From the NCBI GenBank assembly GCA_016192645.1, contig JACPTT010000096.1:1-5820 (forward strand): a stretch of DNA of 5,820 bases, given 5' to 3'. The notes under the pieces were generated by a model. It had not been told where the DNA came from. It made no database searches and saw only the letters and a list, made by a program, of their open reading frames with translations. The DNA comes from Candidatus Levyibacteriota bacterium (GTDB lineage Bacteria > Patescibacteriota > Microgenomatia > Levybacterales > UBA12049). The position numbers were made by a program, and so were the translations under genes. This document shows positions 4,766-5,820 of this stretch, one piece after another; the stretch's first letter is position 1, and each line of letters opens with the position of its first letter.

Positions 4766-5392
4766 ATGAAACAAAAACTGCCGCTTTTTATTTTTGGAAT
4801 TCTTGCTTTTTCCTTTTTTGTTTTCTTCTCCTATTTAGTTCACAAAAACATTTTTCTTCAATTTGACTTCGACACTACGGTTAGACTCCAAGACAATATC
4901 AGCAGACGTTTTGACGGGGCGTTTTCGCTTTTAAGCCTTATTGGAAATTTTGAGATTGCAACACTATTTTTATTGATAATTCTTATTTTATCAAGAAAAT
5001 TGCTGTCAATTTTTGTTCTATCTTTTTATGGCGTTTTTCATCTGATTGAGCTCTATGGCAAATCGTTTGTCGAGCAGTTGCCGCCGCCGGAGTTTATGCT
5101 GAGGGTGCAAAAAATTTTAGAGTTTCCGCAGTTTCATGTAAGACAGGAGTTTTCCTATCCTTCGGGGCATGCCGGACGAGCGGTTTTTCTCTCGGTTCTT
5201 TTAGGGATTATCCTCTTAAGAACAAAAAGGCTTTCCCAAACACAAAAAGTATTCATTATATCGGCATTGATCATTTATGATACTGTCATGTTTACTAGCA
5301 GAGTTTACTTAGGCGAGCACTGGGCAAGTGATGTTTTAGGCGGCGCACTTCTTGGAGCAAGTCTTGGGCTCTTAGCAAGCCTTGTGTTATAA
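4766..5392 (+). CDS. PAP2-family membrane phosphatase
   Basis: PAP2 (type 2 phosphatidic acid phosphatase) enzymes remove phosphate from lipid phosphates such as undecaprenyl or phosphatidyl-glycerol phosphates at the outer face of the cytoplasmic membrane. The 208-residue product has about six hydrophobic segments (roughly 5-25, 52-76, 79-97, 138-151, 160-176, 189-208). Catalytic motif 2 is YPSGHAGR with H135, and motif 3 is SRVYLGEHWASD (S178, R179, nucleophile-type H185, D189). Motif 1 should read K-x6-R-P; K99 is present but the arginine position is proline (KSFVEQLPPP), so this motif is altered. The substrate cannot be told from sequence; recycling of undecaprenyl pyrophosphate is one possibility. 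The start has no Shine-Dalgarno sequence but lies 8 nt after an extended -10. The stop codon is shared with the next gene's -10 box. Confidence 0.9.
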   Translation: MKQKLPLFIFGILAFSFFVFFSYLVHKNIFLQFDFDTTVRLQDNISRRFDGAFSLLSLIGNFEIATLFLLIILILSRKLLSIFVLSFYGVFHLIELYGKSFVEQLPPPEFMLRVQKILEFPQFHVRQEFSYPSGHAGRAVFLSVLLGIILLRTKRLSQTQKVFIISALIIYDTVMFTSRVYLGEHWASDVLGGALLGASLGLLASLVL

Positions 5393-5393
5393 T
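5364..5393 (+). promoter_or_regulatory. Promoter of the last, partial gene
   Basis: Perfect TATAAT (5388-5393) preceded by TGT, an extended -10; the best -35 is only TTGGGC (5364-5369) at 18-bp spacing. The next ATG is 9 nt after the -10. The TAA stop of the PAP2 gene (5390-5392) is part of the -10 hexamer. Confidence 0.6.
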
Positions 5394-5402
5394 CCCGCTT
5401 AT

Positions 5403-5820
5403 ATGAGTTTTGCGGAGCTTCCGGGAAAATATCCGGCAAGTACAGAACTTATAGGAATCATTAAAAGAAAGCAAGAAGGGAATGGAGATTTTCAGATGCC
5501 GCTGGTTGTTATTTTGGCAAGCGTGTTTGCCGAGGAAGGGTCACTTGGATTAAGAGGATTAATGACTTCTTTTAATGACCTTAGAGGGATTAATCCCTCT
5601 AGACTGGAGATTGATCCAAGACGGGATTTTTTGGAGCAGATTCCAAGAGAGTTTCAAGTTCCAATGAGAAAAAATCTTGCGTTGATTGTTTTTGGTCTTT
5701 CAATAAGGTCGCTTCATGAAATGTTGTTAGAAGGTAGCTTTGATGGTGGATTTTGGTGTGATATGCATAACCTAGTAATCTCCGGCACACACTTCCCAAA
5801 ATTAAAAGTTAGAGGAGAAA
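5403..5820 (+). CDS. Hypothetical protein, 5' part (runs off the window)
   Basis: The frame stays open from the ATG for 139 codons to the edge, so the full length is unknown. I do not recognise the family. The product starts MSFAELPGKYPASTELIGII, has a moderately hydrophobic stretch around 33-43 (PLVVILASVFA), a charged region ERDPRRD-like around 66-75 (LEIDPRRDFLEQ), and another hydrophobic stretch around 91-98 (LALIVFGL), neither long enough to be a confident membrane helix. It ends with FDGGFWCDMHNLVISG before the cut. The ATG lies 9 nt after a perfect extended -10 box and has no Shine-Dalgarno sequence, as for its rightward neighbours. A 20-bp perfect palindrome lies within the gene. Spacing of 10 bp from the PAP2 gene allows read-through co-transcription as well. 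Confidence 0.7.
   Translation, partial: MSFAELPGKYPASTELIGIIKRKQEGNGDFQMPLVVILASVFAEEGSLGLRGLMTSFNDLRGINPSRLEIDPRRDFLEQIPREFQVPMRKNLALIVFGLSIRSLHEMLLEGSFDGGFWCDMHNLVISGTHFPKLKVRGE
5582..5601. repeat. Perfect 20-bp palindrome inside the last gene
   Basis: TAGAGGGATT (5582-5591) and AATCCCTCTA (5592-5601) are exact reverse complements with no spacer. It is coding (Leu-Arg-Gly-Ile-Asn-Pro-Ser-Arg). It could be a protein-binding site or chance; a spacerless palindrome makes a poor RNA hairpin without opening the centre, and no T-run follows. Confidence 0.6.

Noticed and set aside
5599..5799. Minus-strand open frame of 66 codons opposite the last gene
   Set aside because: The plus-strand frame is longer, runs to the edge and has a well-placed promoter; the minus frame has neither.

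Overview
The window looks like chromosomal DNA from a small-genome bacterium, most likely of the Candidate Phyla Radiation (Patescibacteria) and perhaps Microgenomates. This is an inference. It rests on the 60-residue SecE, a ribosomal protein L1 with a long charged N-terminal extension, a GalU with a variant GPYGN loop, tightly packed genes and nearly no Shine-Dalgarno sequences. TGA acts as a normal stop codon (secE, galU, the carboxyltransferase gene), so a code with TGA read as glycine is unlikely. No phage, CRISPR, tRNA or rRNA genes are visible.

Left part (1-1828, minus strand) is a translation/secretion/transcription operon in the order secE, nusG, a 71-residue unknown protein, rplK (L11) and rplA (L1, cut by the window edge). 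secE/nusG overlap as ATGA and rplK/rplA as TAATG, which points to coupled translation. Two scars lie inside this essential operon. One is a second, diverged copy of the last 11 codons and stop of nusG, sitting behind a REP-like palindrome between nusG and the 71-residue gene. The other is an about 119-bp element of degenerate heptamers, arranged as a large imperfect inverted repeat and read in frame inside the rplA N-terminal extension.

Middle (1829-2026) is a 198-bp divergent intergenic region. Two strong sigma70-type promoters face opposite ways and interlock: each -35 box lies in the spacer of the other. Leftward transcription would start at or next to the secE ATG. Rightward transcription leads to galU through a leader of about 140 nt containing inverted repeats.

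Right part (2027-5820, plus strand) holds galU (UTP-glucose-1-phosphate uridylyltransferase), a single-chain fusion of the beta and alpha carboxyltransferase domains of acetyl-CoA carboxylase without the zinc ribbon, a PAP2-family membrane phosphatase, and the start of an unrecognised gene that runs off the edge. The last three genes each carry their own -35/-10 pair with the -10 only 8-9 nt before the ATG, so leaderless mRNAs are predicted. Two of these promoters reuse the stop codon of the preceding gene. The right-hand genes fit sugar-nucleotide supply, acyl-CoA carboxylation and lipid-phosphate turnover at the cell envelope, but appear separately transcribed rather than forming one operon.
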